From positions 43,647 through 107,646 of the forward strand of contig JACQFP010000085.1 in the NCBI GenBank assembly GCA_016200005.1: a stretch of 64,000 bases of DNA. The letters run 5' to 3'. Source of the stretch: Verrucomicrobiota bacterium. Lineage in GTDB: Bacteria; Verrucomicrobiota; Verrucomicrobiia; Limisphaerales; PALSA-1396. A model generated the notes under the pieces. It was not told where the DNA came from. It did no database searches and was given only the letters and a program-made list of their open reading frames with translations. The translations under genes were made by a program, and so were the position numbers. Of the stretch, positions 36,601 through 44,655 are shown one piece after another; within the stretch, counting starts at the first letter, position 1; the number at the start of each line of letters is the position of its first letter.

Positions 36601-36829
36601 CGACTACACCGACCGCTCGCGTTGGGTTTATCAAGAGTTGCGGGACCGCAAAGTCGCCTTGTTCCTCGACAAGCTGCCGGAAGGCGTCTGGGAAATCCGG
36701 TACGATTTCCGCGCCGAAGTGCCGGGAAATTTCCACGCGCTGCCCGTCCTCGGCCACGCGATGTATGTGCCGGAGATTCGGTGCAACGGGGCAGAGTTGC
36801 GGATCACCGTGGAAGACGCGAAGCCGTGA
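30611..36829 (+). CDS. Bacterial alpha-2-macroglobulin family protein with a LysM insert
   Basis: 2072 residues with an N-terminal signal peptide (hydrophobic segment ~5-18). A TPR-like alpha-helical N-terminal region (about 20-330) precedes the macroglobulin/MG domains. The thioester motif C1462-T-E-Q1465 (PYGCTEQTMSRF) is complete; it traps proteases by covalent bonding in characterised members. An alpha/alpha-toroid follows, with tandem FQHADGGWGWWKQG-type repeats near 1530-1560. Near the C-terminus residues ~1943-1990 form a LysM module (NGDTLSQIARRSGTSVSAIQ), unusual in this family, which may tether the protein to peptidoglycan. No pbpC gene is adjacent. Repeat DNA at 31754 and 35651 codes in frame. 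Confidence 0.9.
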   Translation: MKLLTSVALGLLLWLKTFAAPPPEYESLKTNAEKLYADGSFAKAHDLYATVNFTNLPPAESRWVSFRLADTQWRSQATTQTADTTKLDQARQELEKLVRDVQRTEDKDRVWVEVQESLGDFWWTRRNQQNWGAAWPYYQQALDWWAGTVDIELARERYLRIIWRIASPPGRERYYQYGNYGNYLPMPVLENVLKISQTDNDQAHTHYLIAMTIRNQGGDWEQRARVPEHFEAALKIGKTTDWYDDALYNYAEWMMNQGRVIPLKDGNWSSQPDYVKALELFRRLVGEFAKGETRFWEQAQAQIKSITDPQLGLSVGNIFLPDSEIQYYLNWRNVKRIDLALYPVELNRDVQLSGQDERRSDWLHSIDLTKVEKIKSWSFDARSRGRQSAQTKESESQRRLTSAATTEDDYTPGSGTRRYDAKLRPGAYVIEAKAGNLSARDLILVTDAALVLKTSGKQALVYLCNALNSAPIANGKVKLWERWHDGRTWQAKQTEKPLNNEGIAVFDLSRPANNNLELFASAISHDRQAFSTGNSYWNRGESEPWKIYAFTDRPAYRPKETVQWKFIARRYNGSVYSTPSDATIEFEITDPRGVKVKADKAKLNTFGSAWGTLELTEQMPLAEYRVQFWDDGRKHGIGNATLFRLEEYKLPEFKVSVKTPEENGQRKAFRLGEKVEVTIQADYYFGGAVANANVEVLVHQNPFWQTWHPRRDYEWFYADMDEGGGRGRFSRNFGGGQIIKRETLKTDATGKATLTFDTPRDQGDLDYRIEARVTDASRREILGSGNVRVTRQRYYVYAQPEHNLYKPQDKARVELKALDANEQPVQAEGTVKVTRDYWWEIWLDPAGKEVKGDELKALQSKGAFPPPSKPGDSPWRVKFRGYQHDDILTQPLKTDTNGVAELSFTPEREGYYRVAWLSEDVVPNRPPQPIRAETTVWVANNATTELGYRHGGVQIIADKETFRVGHRAPVMLVTPTNDRYVLFSVEGEDLYSYQLVHVTGTVKLVELDIAEKHVPNIFLSAALVNERQIFIDTKQIVVPPTKHFLTVDVKPDRAQYQPREDGTFTVTTRDHEGKPVPAEVAFSLVDESVFYIQSDYASDPRQFFFGTKRGHQIQTQSTMNHKTYAKLIEWENEQLIDEQDKERMEQQKRQAGFREEGQFQNFDERRKDAYQVDRNVFGLAVNAPAPGAATGSGGARVATKAFMADASTLSVTRELEAKEMPAQLTPPGQEPAVTVRSDFRSTILWQPDVATDQNGQATVKVKYPDSLTGWKATARVASSGNQFGIADATTRTKQPLIVRLQAPRFFVVGDFVVISAVINNNTDQPMKVQLNLDAAGVDVTGLFENGQPVKGELGPREVPANSEARQDWYVHVSRPGPVKLKVTGRGGKYADAMEKTYFAYEHGIEKFVSKSGKVRGNDITVKLDLPKERKPASTSLVVQVTPSMAVTMLDALPYLIDYPYGCTEQTMSRFLPAAITAKTLRDLGLQPEDVMSRVFGGIETNSAAATQPKGKKDLQKLDDMVKAGLERLYDFQHADGGWGWWKQGDSDHWMTAYVVWGLTLAKDSGIKLKDGVLERGVSFLDKTLVEEEENYDMQAWMLHAVAVNHASGKKTQPSQFQTKAFDNLWTNREKLNAYTRALFALAAHHFGKAGQAKTLIANLENGVKRDERPDLSVLVDGKPSSLNSQLSTVLGTAHWGEDGNYWRWSDGGVEATAFALRALLTIDPQNKLVEPVTNWLIKNRRGAQWSNTRDTAIVVLAMNDYLRVSGELEGELEYELIVNSKSIAKKKISGADVFNAPSRFTIDPKLVKDANEIRIKRKGSDTPVYFAVEGKFFSLEEPITAAGNEIFVKREYYKLVGRPTLLKGYIYDKVPLADGESVKSGERVETVLTIEAKNNYEYLVFEDLKPAGIEAVEIRSGESLYARELKSGAVDRKHGPASSSAQSPVQTVKNGDTLSQIARRSGTSVSAIQKANRLATDRIRPGQKLIVPPKGATESSDDYTDRSRWVYQELRDRKVALFLDKLPEGVWEIRYDFRAEVPGNFHALPVLGHAMYVPEIRCNGAELRITVEDAKP
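31754..31825. repeat. Family B hairpin inside the alpha-2-macroglobulin gene
   Basis: 25-nt arms beginning cgtagccgc are reverse complements with about two mismatches; the loop is ~22 nt. It encodes an Arg/Ser/Gln/Thr-rich stretch near residues 382-405 with the reading frame kept. Confidence 0.8.
35651..35673. repeat. Heptad tandem repeat (ctcaact) inside the alpha-2-macroglobulin gene
   Basis: Three ctcaact units are read as SLNSQLST near residues 1680-1688, in the loop before a conserved strand. The same heptad occurs in mutL at 55884. Confidence 0.75.
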
Positions 36830-37048
36830 GACTGAACCAGCCCCAAGTGAAGATGTTCTCACGCAGGGCAGAGGGGAAAAGGGGAAAATGGGAAAAGGCG
36901 AAAGGGAGAAATCGCTGCACGAGTTCGGATCTCCTCTGCTCCTTTTCTCCTTTTCGGTCGGGAAGCAGTGAGAGTCTCCTTACGTCGTCTCCTACGAACC
37001 GAGGTAAACAGTTGCCCCCAGGTTCAACCTGCGGCAAAGTATTCAAGC
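36830..37048. other. Intergenic region with purine/pyrimidine-rich inverted stretch and a half family-B copy
   Basis: Positions ~36865-36911 carry gggaaaagg-type repeats whose complement (ctccttttctcc type) follows at ~36932-36956, giving a possible long hairpin after the alpha-2-macroglobulin stop. A single family B arm lies at 36968-36996. No gene is supported before the TonB start at 37049. Confidence 0.55.
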
Positions 37049-37999
37049 ATGTCTATGGCAAGGTCACAGGAAGTCAGTGTTCGCCCGAGCGTGGATCCGT
37101 TGGTGTGGGCGTTCGGCATTTCTTTGGCGATTCACCTTCTGTTGTTCGGCACGTTCAAACTGGGGCAACGTTATGATTTGTGGAACAAGAGTATCCTGCC
37201 CGCCTGGTTGAAAAAATCGTTGGCCGCGGTCAAGGCCGCGGAAAAAAAACCACCCATCAACCGGGAGCCGCCGCTGTTATTCATTGACGTAAATCCCACC
37301 CAGGCTGCCACGGAAGCGCCCAAGGTCGCCAAGTATTATTCCGCATTAAACTCGAAGGCGGCCAATCCCGATTCACAAATTGATTCCAACATTCCTAAAA
37401 TTTCCGGCAAACAAACCCAGGTGCCCAAAACCGAGGACGTCCCGCGCACCAAACAATTTCCATTGCAACCAACGCCAAAACCGGAATCGGCCGAACCTCG
37501 TCCAAAAACCGGTCCGGCGCCCGGCGATCTGGCGTTGGGAAAACCCGCGCCCAAACCCGACCACACCGAGTCACCGGCAACGGAGCGCGAACGGCCGCGC
37601 ACCCTGGCCGCGGCACACGCGTTGGCGGGTGAAAAAATGAAACAGGAAGGCGGCGTCAGACGGCGGGTGGAAATTTCGTCGGTGGACGCCAAGGCCACGG
37701 CGTTCGGCGCGTATGATGCGATGTTCATCGCCGCGGTCCAGAGCCGCTGGTATGGCCTGCTGGACAGCCGGGATTTTGCGCGCGACCGCACGGGCAAGGT
37801 GGTTTTGGAATTTCGCTTGAATTACGACGGACGCATCACCGAAATGAAGGAGGTGGACAATGACGTGGGCGAGTTGCTGGGCCTGTTGTGTCAGAAGGCC
37901 GTGCTCGATCCGGCACCGTTCGAGAAATGGCCGAGCGACCTGAGACGGCTGGTGGGGGCGGATTACCGTGAAGTCCGGTTTACTTTTTACTATAATTAG
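37049..37999 (+). CDS. TonB-like energy transducer
   Basis: 316 residues from the ATG at 37049; further upstream the frame runs into repetitive sequence. One N-terminal membrane helix (~20-38, GISLAIHLLLFGTFKLG) leads to a Pro/Lys-rich periplasmic linker (~90-190, with repeated PKP and KPE runs). The C-terminal ~90 residues form a TonB-like domain (KVVLEFRLNYDGRITEM then YREVRFTFYYN). It carries energy from ExbB/ExbD to outer-membrane receptors. The exbB and exbD genes follow directly (60 bp, then 2 bp). No receptor gene is in the window. Confidence 0.8.
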   Translation: MSMARSQEVSVRPSVDPLVWAFGISLAIHLLLFGTFKLGQRYDLWNKSILPAWLKKSLAAVKAAEKKPPINREPPLLFIDVNPTQAATEAPKVAKYYSALNSKAANPDSQIDSNIPKISGKQTQVPKTEDVPRTKQFPLQPTPKPESAEPRPKTGPAPGDLALGKPAPKPDHTESPATERERPRTLAAAHALAGEKMKQEGGVRRRVEISSVDAKATAFGAYDAMFIAAVQSRWYGLLDSRDFARDRTGKVVLEFRLNYDGRITEMKEVDNDVGELLGLLCQKAVLDPAPFEKWPSDLRRLVGADYREVRFTFYYN

Positions 38000-38059
38000 G
38001 AGACGAATTTTTCTTTTGGTTAAACAACGGACCGTTTTGGTGGTCTATACTATTCAATC

Positions 38060-38656
38060 ATGGAAACATTTTTTTATGCGATGCTGGTGCTGACTTCCTT
38101 GGTCGGCGTGACTTTTATTGTGGAACGCGGCTTTGCCCTGCGGTGGCGCAGAGTCGTTCCGCCGGCGATTGAAGCGGCGGTGGAAGGCTGTCAATCGCCG
38201 GAAGACATGCACATGCTGCGCTACACCTGTGAACAAAATGCCTCGCCCTTGAGCCGGTTGCTGCTGCTGGCCGCCGACCATTTGCACTGGCCCAAGGCGG
38301 AATGTGAGGACGCCGTCCAGACGCGCGCCCGGCATGAGATGGTGCGCTTGGAGCGCGGACTGGTCGTGCTGGAAATTGTCGTGGGTATTGCGCCGCTATT
38401 GGGCCTGGTCGGCACGATCTATGGCATGATCACGCTCTTCAGCGGGCTGGGTCAGTCGGGACTGGGCGACAACGCGGCGCTGGCCAAGGGGATCGCCCTC
38501 ATTCTGAACACGACGCTCGCGGGCCTGCTCATCGCCATTCCCGCGCTCATCGCCTGGAGTTATTACAGCAAGAAAGTGGAAATGCTCGCGGTGGAAATGG
38601 AAACGTTGTGCGATGAATTTCTCCGCCGGCAATATCGCCAGCAAATCAAACCCTGA
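38060..38656 (+). CDS. exbB: MotA/TolQ/ExbB proton channel protein
   Basis: 198 residues with the three membrane helices of ExbB/TolQ: ~7-25, ~98-125 (LGLVGTIYGMITLFSGLG) and ~145-172 (ALILNTTLAGLLIAIPAL). The Gly/Pro/Thr-containing second and third helices line the ion path with the ExbD aspartate. It forms an inner-membrane motor with ExbD and TonB. ATG at 38060; only 2 bp separate it from exbD. Confidence 0.9.
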   Translation: METFFYAMLVLTSLVGVTFIVERGFALRWRRVVPPAIEAAVEGCQSPEDMHMLRYTCEQNASPLSRLLLLAADHLHWPKAECEDAVQTRARHEMVRLERGLVVLEIVVGIAPLLGLVGTIYGMITLFSGLGQSGLGDNAALAKGIALILNTTLAGLLIAIPALIAWSYYSKKVEMLAVEMETLCDEFLRRQYRQQIKP

Positions 38657-38658
38657 CC

Positions 38659-39084
38659 ATGCGCTTCTTCATTCGCAAACGTCACAAGCCGCCCACGGTC
38701 ATCATCGTGGCGTTGATCGACGTCCTGATCGTGCTGCTGATTTTCTTGATGGTGACAACCACGTTCAAGCAACGACCGGCGCTGAAACTGGCGCTGCCGG
38801 AATCCAGCCAGGCCACCAAGACCGGCGCGAATGAAGCGCCGCCGCTGGTGATCGCGATTAACGACAAAGGAAGCTTGGGCCTCGGCGTGGAATCAAGACC
38901 GGTTACCATGGACCGATTGAGAGCCGAGTTGCTGGCTGAAGTTGAAAAAAATCCGCAACTCAAGCTTGCCATCAGCGCGGACAAGAATGCGCCGTTCGGT
39001 CAGATCGTGAAAGTGATGGATGCCGCCAAGGAAGCGCAGATCAAGAGCGTCAACGCATTTACCAAGGAAGCGGGCAAACCCTAG
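38659..39084 (+). CDS. exbD: Biopolymer transport protein ExbD
   Basis: 141 residues: a cytoplasmic N-terminus, a single membrane helix (~16-36) that begins with the essential Asp (LIDVLIVLLIFLMV), and a periplasmic domain ending in a Lys-rich tail. The Asp binds the proton that drives the motor. Last gene of the TonB-ExbB-ExbD operon. A decayed asd fragment begins 6 bp after its stop. Confidence 0.9.
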   Translation: MRFFIRKRHKPPTVIIVALIDVLIVLLIFLMVTTTFKQRPALKLALPESSQATKTGANEAPPLVIAINDKGSLGLGVESRPVTMDRLRAELLAEVEKNPQLKLAISADKNAPFGQIVKVMDAAKEAQIKSVNAFTKEAGKP

Positions 39085-39090
39085 TCTGCG

Positions 39091-39280
39091 TCACTTCACC
39101 AACTCTTCCGCGATCTGGACGGCGTTGAGGGCGGCGCCTTTGAGGAGTTGATCGCCGCTGACCCAGAACGCCAGGCCGTTGTCCAGTGCGCAATCGAGCC
39201 GAAACAGTCAACCAAGCATTTTCATTTCTCCGCAACATGCAATCGTTGCGACCATTCGCGCTCTGCCGGATCAACACGCT
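39091..39280 (-). pseudogene. Decayed 3' fragment of a second asd gene
   Basis: The first ~108 bases after the start of this fragment align with the 3' end of intact asd at 40540. The last 36 codons give exactly the same residues as asd, ending AEELVK-stop, though about 13 bases differ, all synonymous. Beyond roughly 39205 the similarity continues to ~39280 but with an apparent 1-nt deletion, more substitutions and no open frame. The rest of the gene is missing. The fragment lies on the same strand as asd, with the BNR gene between them. A clean conserved C-terminus with only silent changes means both copies evolved as functional genes before this one was broken. Confidence 0.8.
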
Positions 39281-39348
39281 CAACACTTTCAGCCAATCTT
39301 TGGTAACCGGTTGCAAAATCAAAACGAGTAGTTCAATGTAGTTCACTA

Positions 39349-40503
39349 ATGAACAAACATCTGCTACCGGCTGCGGTTGCTCTTTTCGTGCTGTTCGGCG
39401 CTGTTTCCGTCGTTTCTTCTCAGACCTGGATGCAGAACGGCGCGCCGGTTAAGAATTGGGTTACAGTTGCTTCTTCTGCTGATGGAATGAAGTTGATCGC
39501 TTCCGATTTCAACACGGTTTATACCTCGACAAACTCGGGAGCGAACTGGTTCTCGAACACAACCCCGGTTTATGCCATGGCCGTGGCCTCTTCAGCAGAT
39601 GGCAACTACTTGGCCGCAGCAGGCGGTTGGATTTACACTTCAACAAATGGTGGAGTGAACTGGGTTCAGACCAGCAGCCCCTTCCAGAATTGGCAATGTA
39701 TTGCCTGTTCAGCTGATGGCAGCAAACTGGCGGCCGGTACATTTAGTAAGGGGATTTACACCTCTCTCGATCATGGCGCGACTTGGACATCGAATAGCTT
39801 GCCCAACGCCTACTGGAAAGCCATAGCCTCGTCAGCGGACGGGGTGAAGCTAGTCGCAGCGGCGTATGAAGACGAAAACAACCAGCCCGGTACCATTTAC
39901 GTCTCGACGAATGCGGGAGCAACGTGGATGCAAGCCAGCGTGCCGAGTAATCGATGGTCAGCCGTCACTTCTTCTGCGGATGGACAAAAGCTGATGGCGC
40001 TTGGTTTTGATGCGGGGATTCACGTCTCAACAAATGGCGGCGTTAGCTGGACATTGACATCCGCAATCCAAGGCGGACTTTGGAACTATGCAGCTTCTTC
40101 GGCGGACGGAAACAAACTCGTCGCCACACATGGCGGCAGCATTTATACATCCCTAGATTCTGGGACAACCTGGATGTTAAATAATGCCCCGTATCTAGAT
40201 TGGATTGCGGTTGCTTCATCAGCGGACGGAACCAGACTGCAGGCAGCAGTGTACCGCGGCGGGATTTACACTTTGCCAATCGCTCCATTGCCCTCGTTGA
40301 ACATCGCAGCTGGTGATGGAAACGCGGTGCTCTCATGGCTCGTGCCTTCCACAAATTTCGCCTTGCAGCAGAAGCCGGATTTGAGCACGACGAACTGGGT
40401 CGAAGTCACAAATACTCCAATGCTCAACCTCAGCAACCTACAGAACGAAGTTATACTGTCCTTATCAAACGACAGCCGCTTTTTTAGGCTCGCAACTCCG
40501 TGA
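39349..40503 (+). CDS. Secreted BNR/Asp-box beta-propeller protein
   Basis: 384 residues with a signal peptide (MNKHLLPAAVALFVLFG, cleavage near residue 25). About seven repeats of ~45 residues carry the pattern SSADG-x-K-L then IY-x-ST-x-G-x-x-W, each an Asp-box-like strand turn, forming a sialidase-like beta-propeller scaffold. No catalytic Asp/Glu/Arg constellation of sialidases is evident. The C-terminal ~75 residues form an Ig/FnIII-like module ending FFRLATP, an ending shared by secreted proteins of this type. Likely cell-surface or secreted; ligand unknown. It sits between the asd fragment and intact asd. Confidence 0.82.
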   Translation: MNKHLLPAAVALFVLFGAVSVVSSQTWMQNGAPVKNWVTVASSADGMKLIASDFNTVYTSTNSGANWFSNTTPVYAMAVASSADGNYLAAAGGWIYTSTNGGVNWVQTSSPFQNWQCIACSADGSKLAAGTFSKGIYTSLDHGATWTSNSLPNAYWKAIASSADGVKLVAAAYEDENNQPGTIYVSTNAGATWMQASVPSNRWSAVTSSADGQKLMALGFDAGIHVSTNGGVSWTLTSAIQGGLWNYAASSADGNKLVATHGGSIYTSLDSGTTWMLNNAPYLDWIAVASSADGTRLQAAVYRGGIYTLPIAPLPSLNIAAGDGNAVLSWLVPSTNFALQQKPDLSTTNWVEVTNTPMLNLSNLQNEVILSLSNDSRFFRLATP

Positions 40504-40539
40504 GGCGACCTGACGGCGCCCATGCGTCGCTTTGCCGAA

Positions 40540-41544
40540 TCACTTCACCAACTCTTCAGCGATTTGGACCGCGTTGAGCGCGGCCCCTTTCAGCAGTTGA
40601 TCGCCGCTGACCCAGAAGGCAAGGCCATTGTCCAGCGCGCAGTCGAGACGGAGACGGCCCACCGCGCAGTTGTACTTCTCTGCGACGTGCAATGGTTGCG
40701 GATACTCGTTCTTCGCCGGGTCGTCCACGAGATCGATGCCGGGCGCTCGTTCGAGCAACTCGCGCGCGGCGGGAACGGTCACCGGTTTTTCAAACTCGGC
40801 GCTCACGGCCACCGAGTGGGCGCGATAGACCGGCACACGCACGCAAGTCACGCTGGCGCGAAAGGTAGGGTGATGCATGATCTTGCGCCCTTCGTTTTCC
40901 ATTTTCATTTCTTCCTTCGTGTAACCGGATGGCAGGAAGGAATCGACGTGCGGCAGAACGTTGAACGCGATCTGGTGAGGATACACCTCTTTCGTAACCG
41001 GTTGTTTCTTCACCACCTGCTCGACCTGGCGTTCCAGTTCCTCAATCGCTTTGGCGCCGGTGCCGGACACGGCCTGGTAACTCGAAGCAAAAATCCGCTT
41101 CACACCGAACGCCCGGTGCAACGGGTAAAGCGCCATGAGTGTGACGGCGGTCGTGCAGTTCGGGTTGGCAATGATGCCCTTGTGCTCCTTCACATCGGCC
41201 GCGTTGATTTCGGGAATAACCAGCGGCACCTGGTTGTCCATGCGGAAGGCGCTGGAGTTGTCGATCACCACGCAACCATTCTTCGCCGCGATGGGGGCAA
41301 ATTCCTTCGAGATGCCGCCGCCGGCGCTGAATAACGCGATGTCGATGCCGGCGAAGGAATCCTTGGTGAGTTCCTTGACGGTGATGTCGTGGCCGCGGAA
41401 TTTGAGTTTCTTGCCGACGGAACGGGCCGACGCGAGCAACGTCAATTTCCCGACCGGAAAATTGCGTTTCTCCAGCGTCTTGATCATCTCGATGCCGACG
41501 GCGCCCGTCGCGCCGACGACCGCCACATGTGGACTCCGATTCAT
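40540..41544 (-). CDS. asd: Aspartate-semialdehyde dehydrogenase
   Basis: Reduces aspartyl phosphate to aspartate semialdehyde with NADPH, the branch-point step to lysine, diaminopimelate, threonine and methionine. 334 residues, normal length. The NADP-binding motif is GATGAVG (residues 11-17), the catalytic Cys is C130 (ANPNCTT) and the catalytic His lies in RVPVYRAH. ATG at 41544; the spermidine synthase-like gene is divergent (120 bp). It is convergent with the BNR gene. Confidence 0.95.
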   Translation of the reverse strand: MNRSPHVAVVGATGAVGIEMIKTLEKRNFPVGKLTLLASARSVGKKLKFRGHDITVKELTKDSFAGIDIALFSAGGGISKEFAPIAAKNGCVVIDNSSAFRMDNQVPLVIPEINAADVKEHKGIIANPNCTTAVTLMALYPLHRAFGVKRIFASSYQAVSGTGAKAIEELERQVEQVVKKQPVTKEVYPHQIAFNVLPHVDSFLPSGYTKEEMKMENEGRKIMHHPTFRASVTCVRVPVYRAHSVAVSAEFEKPVTVPAARELLERAPGIDLVDDPAKNEYPQPLHVAEKYNCAVGRLRLDCALDNGLAFWVSGDQLLKGAALNAVQIAEELVK

Positions 41545-41664
41545 AAAAGGCTGGCCAATATAGCGACTGCGTCCGCCGTGTCAAACCAGTGGAGAGAAAA
41601 TTAAACGCTATCGACAACGGCTGCGCGGCTATCCTATAACCGCGCGCAACGAACGCTGCCATTT

Positions 41665-44568
41665 ATGCCGATTCTTTTGCTTTTCTTTTGCTCGGGCGCG
41701 ACCGCGCTGATCTACGAGGTGGTCTGGTCCAAGTATCTGGCGCTGATGTTTGGCAGCACGATCCAGGCACAAACGGTCGTGCTGGCGGTGTTCATGGGCG
41801 GACTGGCGCTGGGTAACCGGCTTTTTGGCAATCGCGCCGATCGCGCGAGGCAACCACTCGCATGGTACGGATACATTGAGGTAACCATCGGCCTCTACGC
41901 TTTTTTCTTCACATCGATTTACGGTCTGGCCGATGGCATTTACGTCAAGCTGGGTTCGCCGATTGTGGAACACAGCGGGCTGTTGCTGGTGTTGAAAGGC
42001 GTTTTGAGCGTTGCCTTGTTGCTCGGTCCAACGACATTGATGGGCGGCACCCTGCCGTTGCTGGCTGCCTGGTTGCAGAAACAATCAACCGACGCCGGCC
42101 GCCGTTCGGCGCGGTTTTATTCCACCAATAGCCTGGGCGCAGTCTGTGGCGCCGGGCTGGCCGGATTTTTCCTCGTCCGCGCGATGGGGTTGCCGGTGAC
42201 GTTGCAGATGACGGCGTTCGCGAATGTGCTCGTCGGATTTGCCGCGATTGGTTTGGCGCGACGACAAGGTAAATTGACGACCGACGCCGCCCGCGCATCA
42301 GCCGGCTCCGACACGGCGCCGTCACAATGTGCCGCGGCGGCTTTCCGATGGGGTTGTGTGATGGTCACTTTCACGGGAGCGGTGTCAATGGGGCTGGAGG
42401 TGCTGGCCACGCGGTGCTTGTCGCTGATTTTTGGCGCGTCGCTGCAATCGTTTGCGATCGTACTGATGGCGTTCATCCTTGGCATCGGACTGGGCAGCGC
42501 GGTGATTGCGTCGCCGCGCAGGCGACACATGGAAAAAGAAAAGACGTGCATCGCGCTGCTGTTGCTGGCGTCCGGGCTGGTGGGGTTGCTGGTGTTCAAA
42601 ATGGAGGGCGTGGTCGAGGTTTATCGGCTGGCGAAAACCGGCTTGGCGGCCAGTGCCATGGGTTTCCGGTTGCACGAGATTCTCGCGGCGGCGATTTCGA
42701 TGCTCGTGCTGGGCGTGCCGGCGGCTTTGCTCGGTTCGGTGCTGCCGCTTTCCATTCGCGCCGCTTCGGAAAACACCTCGGTGCTGGGCGACCGCGTGGG
42801 GCGTTTGCTGACCTGGAACACGCTGGGCGCGGTCGCCGGCGTGTTGTTGACTGGCTTTGTGTTGATGCCGCGAATCGGATTGCGAGGCTCGTTCGGCGTG
42901 TTGGCAATTGTGTTGAGCGTGACGGCGTTGCTGGTGGCGCGAATCCGCCGCCAGTGGCGCACGTTGGCCGTTGGCGCGGTGATCACGGGGCTGTTGCTTT
43001 TGGATTGCGCCTTTGGCGGTGAAGGGTGGCGGCACGTGATGAGTTCGGGCGCGTTCCGCAAACGCGAGCTGGCGGTAGATCCCCGCGAAATGGAGTTCCG
43101 GCGCAAGAATGTGGAAATTCTTTTTTACGAAGACGCCGCCGATGCGACGGTGTCGGTCGAAAAACTCAAGAACTCGAAGGACATTGCGCTACGCATCAAT
43201 GGCAAACCGGATGCCTCGACGGAAGGCGATCTCTCGACGCAATATCTGCTGGCGCATCTGCCGATGCTGGCGCGCCCGGACAGCAAGGATGTTTTTGTGC
43301 TGGGCTTTGGCAGCGGTATCACGGGTGGCGCGTTGTTGGGTCATCCCATCGAGCACTTGAACATTGCGGAGAATTGCCGGCCCGTCCTGCGCGCGGGCAA
43401 ATTGTTTGAGCCATGGAATCACGGTGTATTGACCGACCCCCGCACGCGGATCTGGCCAGAAGATGCGCGGACGGTGTTGAAGCTCAATCCGCAGAAGTAT
43501 GACGTCATCATCAGTGAGCCATCCAACCCGTGGGTCGCCGGCATCGGCAGCGTGTTTAGTCGCGAGTTTTACGAACTGGCCTCCACGCGGCTCAAGGAAG
43601 GCGGCATCATGGCGCAATGGTTCCACGTTTACGAAATGAACGATGGCATCGTGGGTCTGGTGTTGCGCACGTTTGGCAGTGTTTTTCCCTACGTGGAAAT
43701 CTGGGACACAAATCTGGGTGACATTGTTTTTCTTGGCTCCCATCAGCCGTGGGAAACGAATCCCGATTCATTTCGCAAAGTTTTTGCGCGGGAACTCCCG
43801 CGTGAGGACTTGGAACAGATCGGCCTCAAGACACCGGAAACAATCTGGGCGCGGCAAATTGCGTCACAACGTACCGGGTTCGCGATTCCCGGTCGAGGGC
43901 CGACGCAGTCGGACGCCTTCCCCGTCCTCGAATACGAGGCGCCCAAGGCATTTTACATCGGCGGCCAGTCACGCCTACTGGCCAACTTTGACGAGCGGAC
44001 CTGGCAATTGCCTTTTGCCGCGCTCGAGAAACAATCCGTCTTGGGCACGCTGCCGGATGATGTGTTGAAACCCATTTTTGCCAGGCACAACACCTGCAAC
44101 AACGATTTGGAGAATTACCTGATCAAACGGTTTGGCGCGGCAACCGGAGACAACTCTCCTGAAATATTGGACAGCGCTTTCATTCCGTGCATCTTTCGTC
44201 CGGCCAACCGACTCCTCCGACCGACCCATTTGCCCAAAGGAGTGAATGAAGAGGGAAACCGCTTTTTACAGGCCCGGGCTTCGCTGTTGTCGAATCGCGA
44301 GCAATGGCCGGAAGGGATTCGGCTCGTGGAAGCAATTCTCCGCGCGCCGCCGAGTAACGCTGCCCAACCCGCGCTGGAATGGCCGCTGGCGCTTTACGCG
44401 GCGATGGCGGCCAAGGCCAGTTTGAGTTTGGGCAATGTCCCGCAAGCGCGTGAACTTCTGCTGCTCGGCCTCAAACAGGACCCGCAACTCGACCAACTGC
44501 AATATCTGGCGCGCATCATGGTGCGGGAAAAATTGCTGCGGCCCGAGGACATCCCTGTCAGCTTCTAA
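41665..44568 (+). CDS. Fused MFS-type/spermidine synthase-like membrane protein
   Basis: 967 residues. The N-terminal half (to ~470) has about 11 membrane helices, with the SGATALIYEVVWSKYL block typical of the fused family. The cytoplasmic half (~480-720) resembles a polyamine aminopropyltransferase: an acidic/Gly loop FVLGFGSGITGGAL (SAM-binding motif), SEPSNPWVAGIGSVFSREFY and an AQWFHVYEM block. The final ~180 residues are helical, TPR-like. The catalytic residues needed for aminopropyl transfer are not confidently identifiable, so a methyltransferase or aminopropyltransferase function is open. Confidence 0.82.
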   Translation: MPILLLFFCSGATALIYEVVWSKYLALMFGSTIQAQTVVLAVFMGGLALGNRLFGNRADRARQPLAWYGYIEVTIGLYAFFFTSIYGLADGIYVKLGSPIVEHSGLLLVLKGVLSVALLLGPTTLMGGTLPLLAAWLQKQSTDAGRRSARFYSTNSLGAVCGAGLAGFFLVRAMGLPVTLQMTAFANVLVGFAAIGLARRQGKLTTDAARASAGSDTAPSQCAAAAFRWGCVMVTFTGAVSMGLEVLATRCLSLIFGASLQSFAIVLMAFILGIGLGSAVIASPRRRHMEKEKTCIALLLLASGLVGLLVFKMEGVVEVYRLAKTGLAASAMGFRLHEILAAAISMLVLGVPAALLGSVLPLSIRAASENTSVLGDRVGRLLTWNTLGAVAGVLLTGFVLMPRIGLRGSFGVLAIVLSVTALLVARIRRQWRTLAVGAVITGLLLLDCAFGGEGWRHVMSSGAFRKRELAVDPREMEFRRKNVEILFYEDAADATVSVEKLKNSKDIALRINGKPDASTEGDLSTQYLLAHLPMLARPDSKDVFVLGFGSGITGGALLGHPIEHLNIAENCRPVLRAGKLFEPWNHGVLTDPRTRIWPEDARTVLKLNPQKYDVIISEPSNPWVAGIGSVFSREFYELASTRLKEGGIMAQWFHVYEMNDGIVGLVLRTFGSVFPYVEIWDTNLGDIVFLGSHQPWETNPDSFRKVFARELPREDLEQIGLKTPETIWARQIASQRTGFAIPGRGPTQSDAFPVLEYEAPKAFYIGGQSRLLANFDERTWQLPFAALEKQSVLGTLPDDVLKPIFARHNTCNNDLENYLIKRFGAATGDNSPEILDSAFIPCIFRPANRLLRPTHLPKGVNEEGNRFLQARASLLSNREQWPEGIRLVEAILRAPPSNAAQPALEWPLALYAAMAAKASLSLGNVPQARELLLLGLKQDPQLDQLQYLARIMVREKLLRPEDIPVSF

Positions 44569-44655
44569 TCTTTGTGATGCCGTTGGAGGCGGACGGACAG
44601 CCAGCTCGATCAAATAAAACTCGAATTCTTCCGTCCAACCTTTCACATTTAAAAA

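Noticed and set aside
39349..40503. Transposon with BNR gene as cargo
   Set aside because: No transposase and no terminal inverted repeats were found around it; only the asd fragment suggests past recombination.
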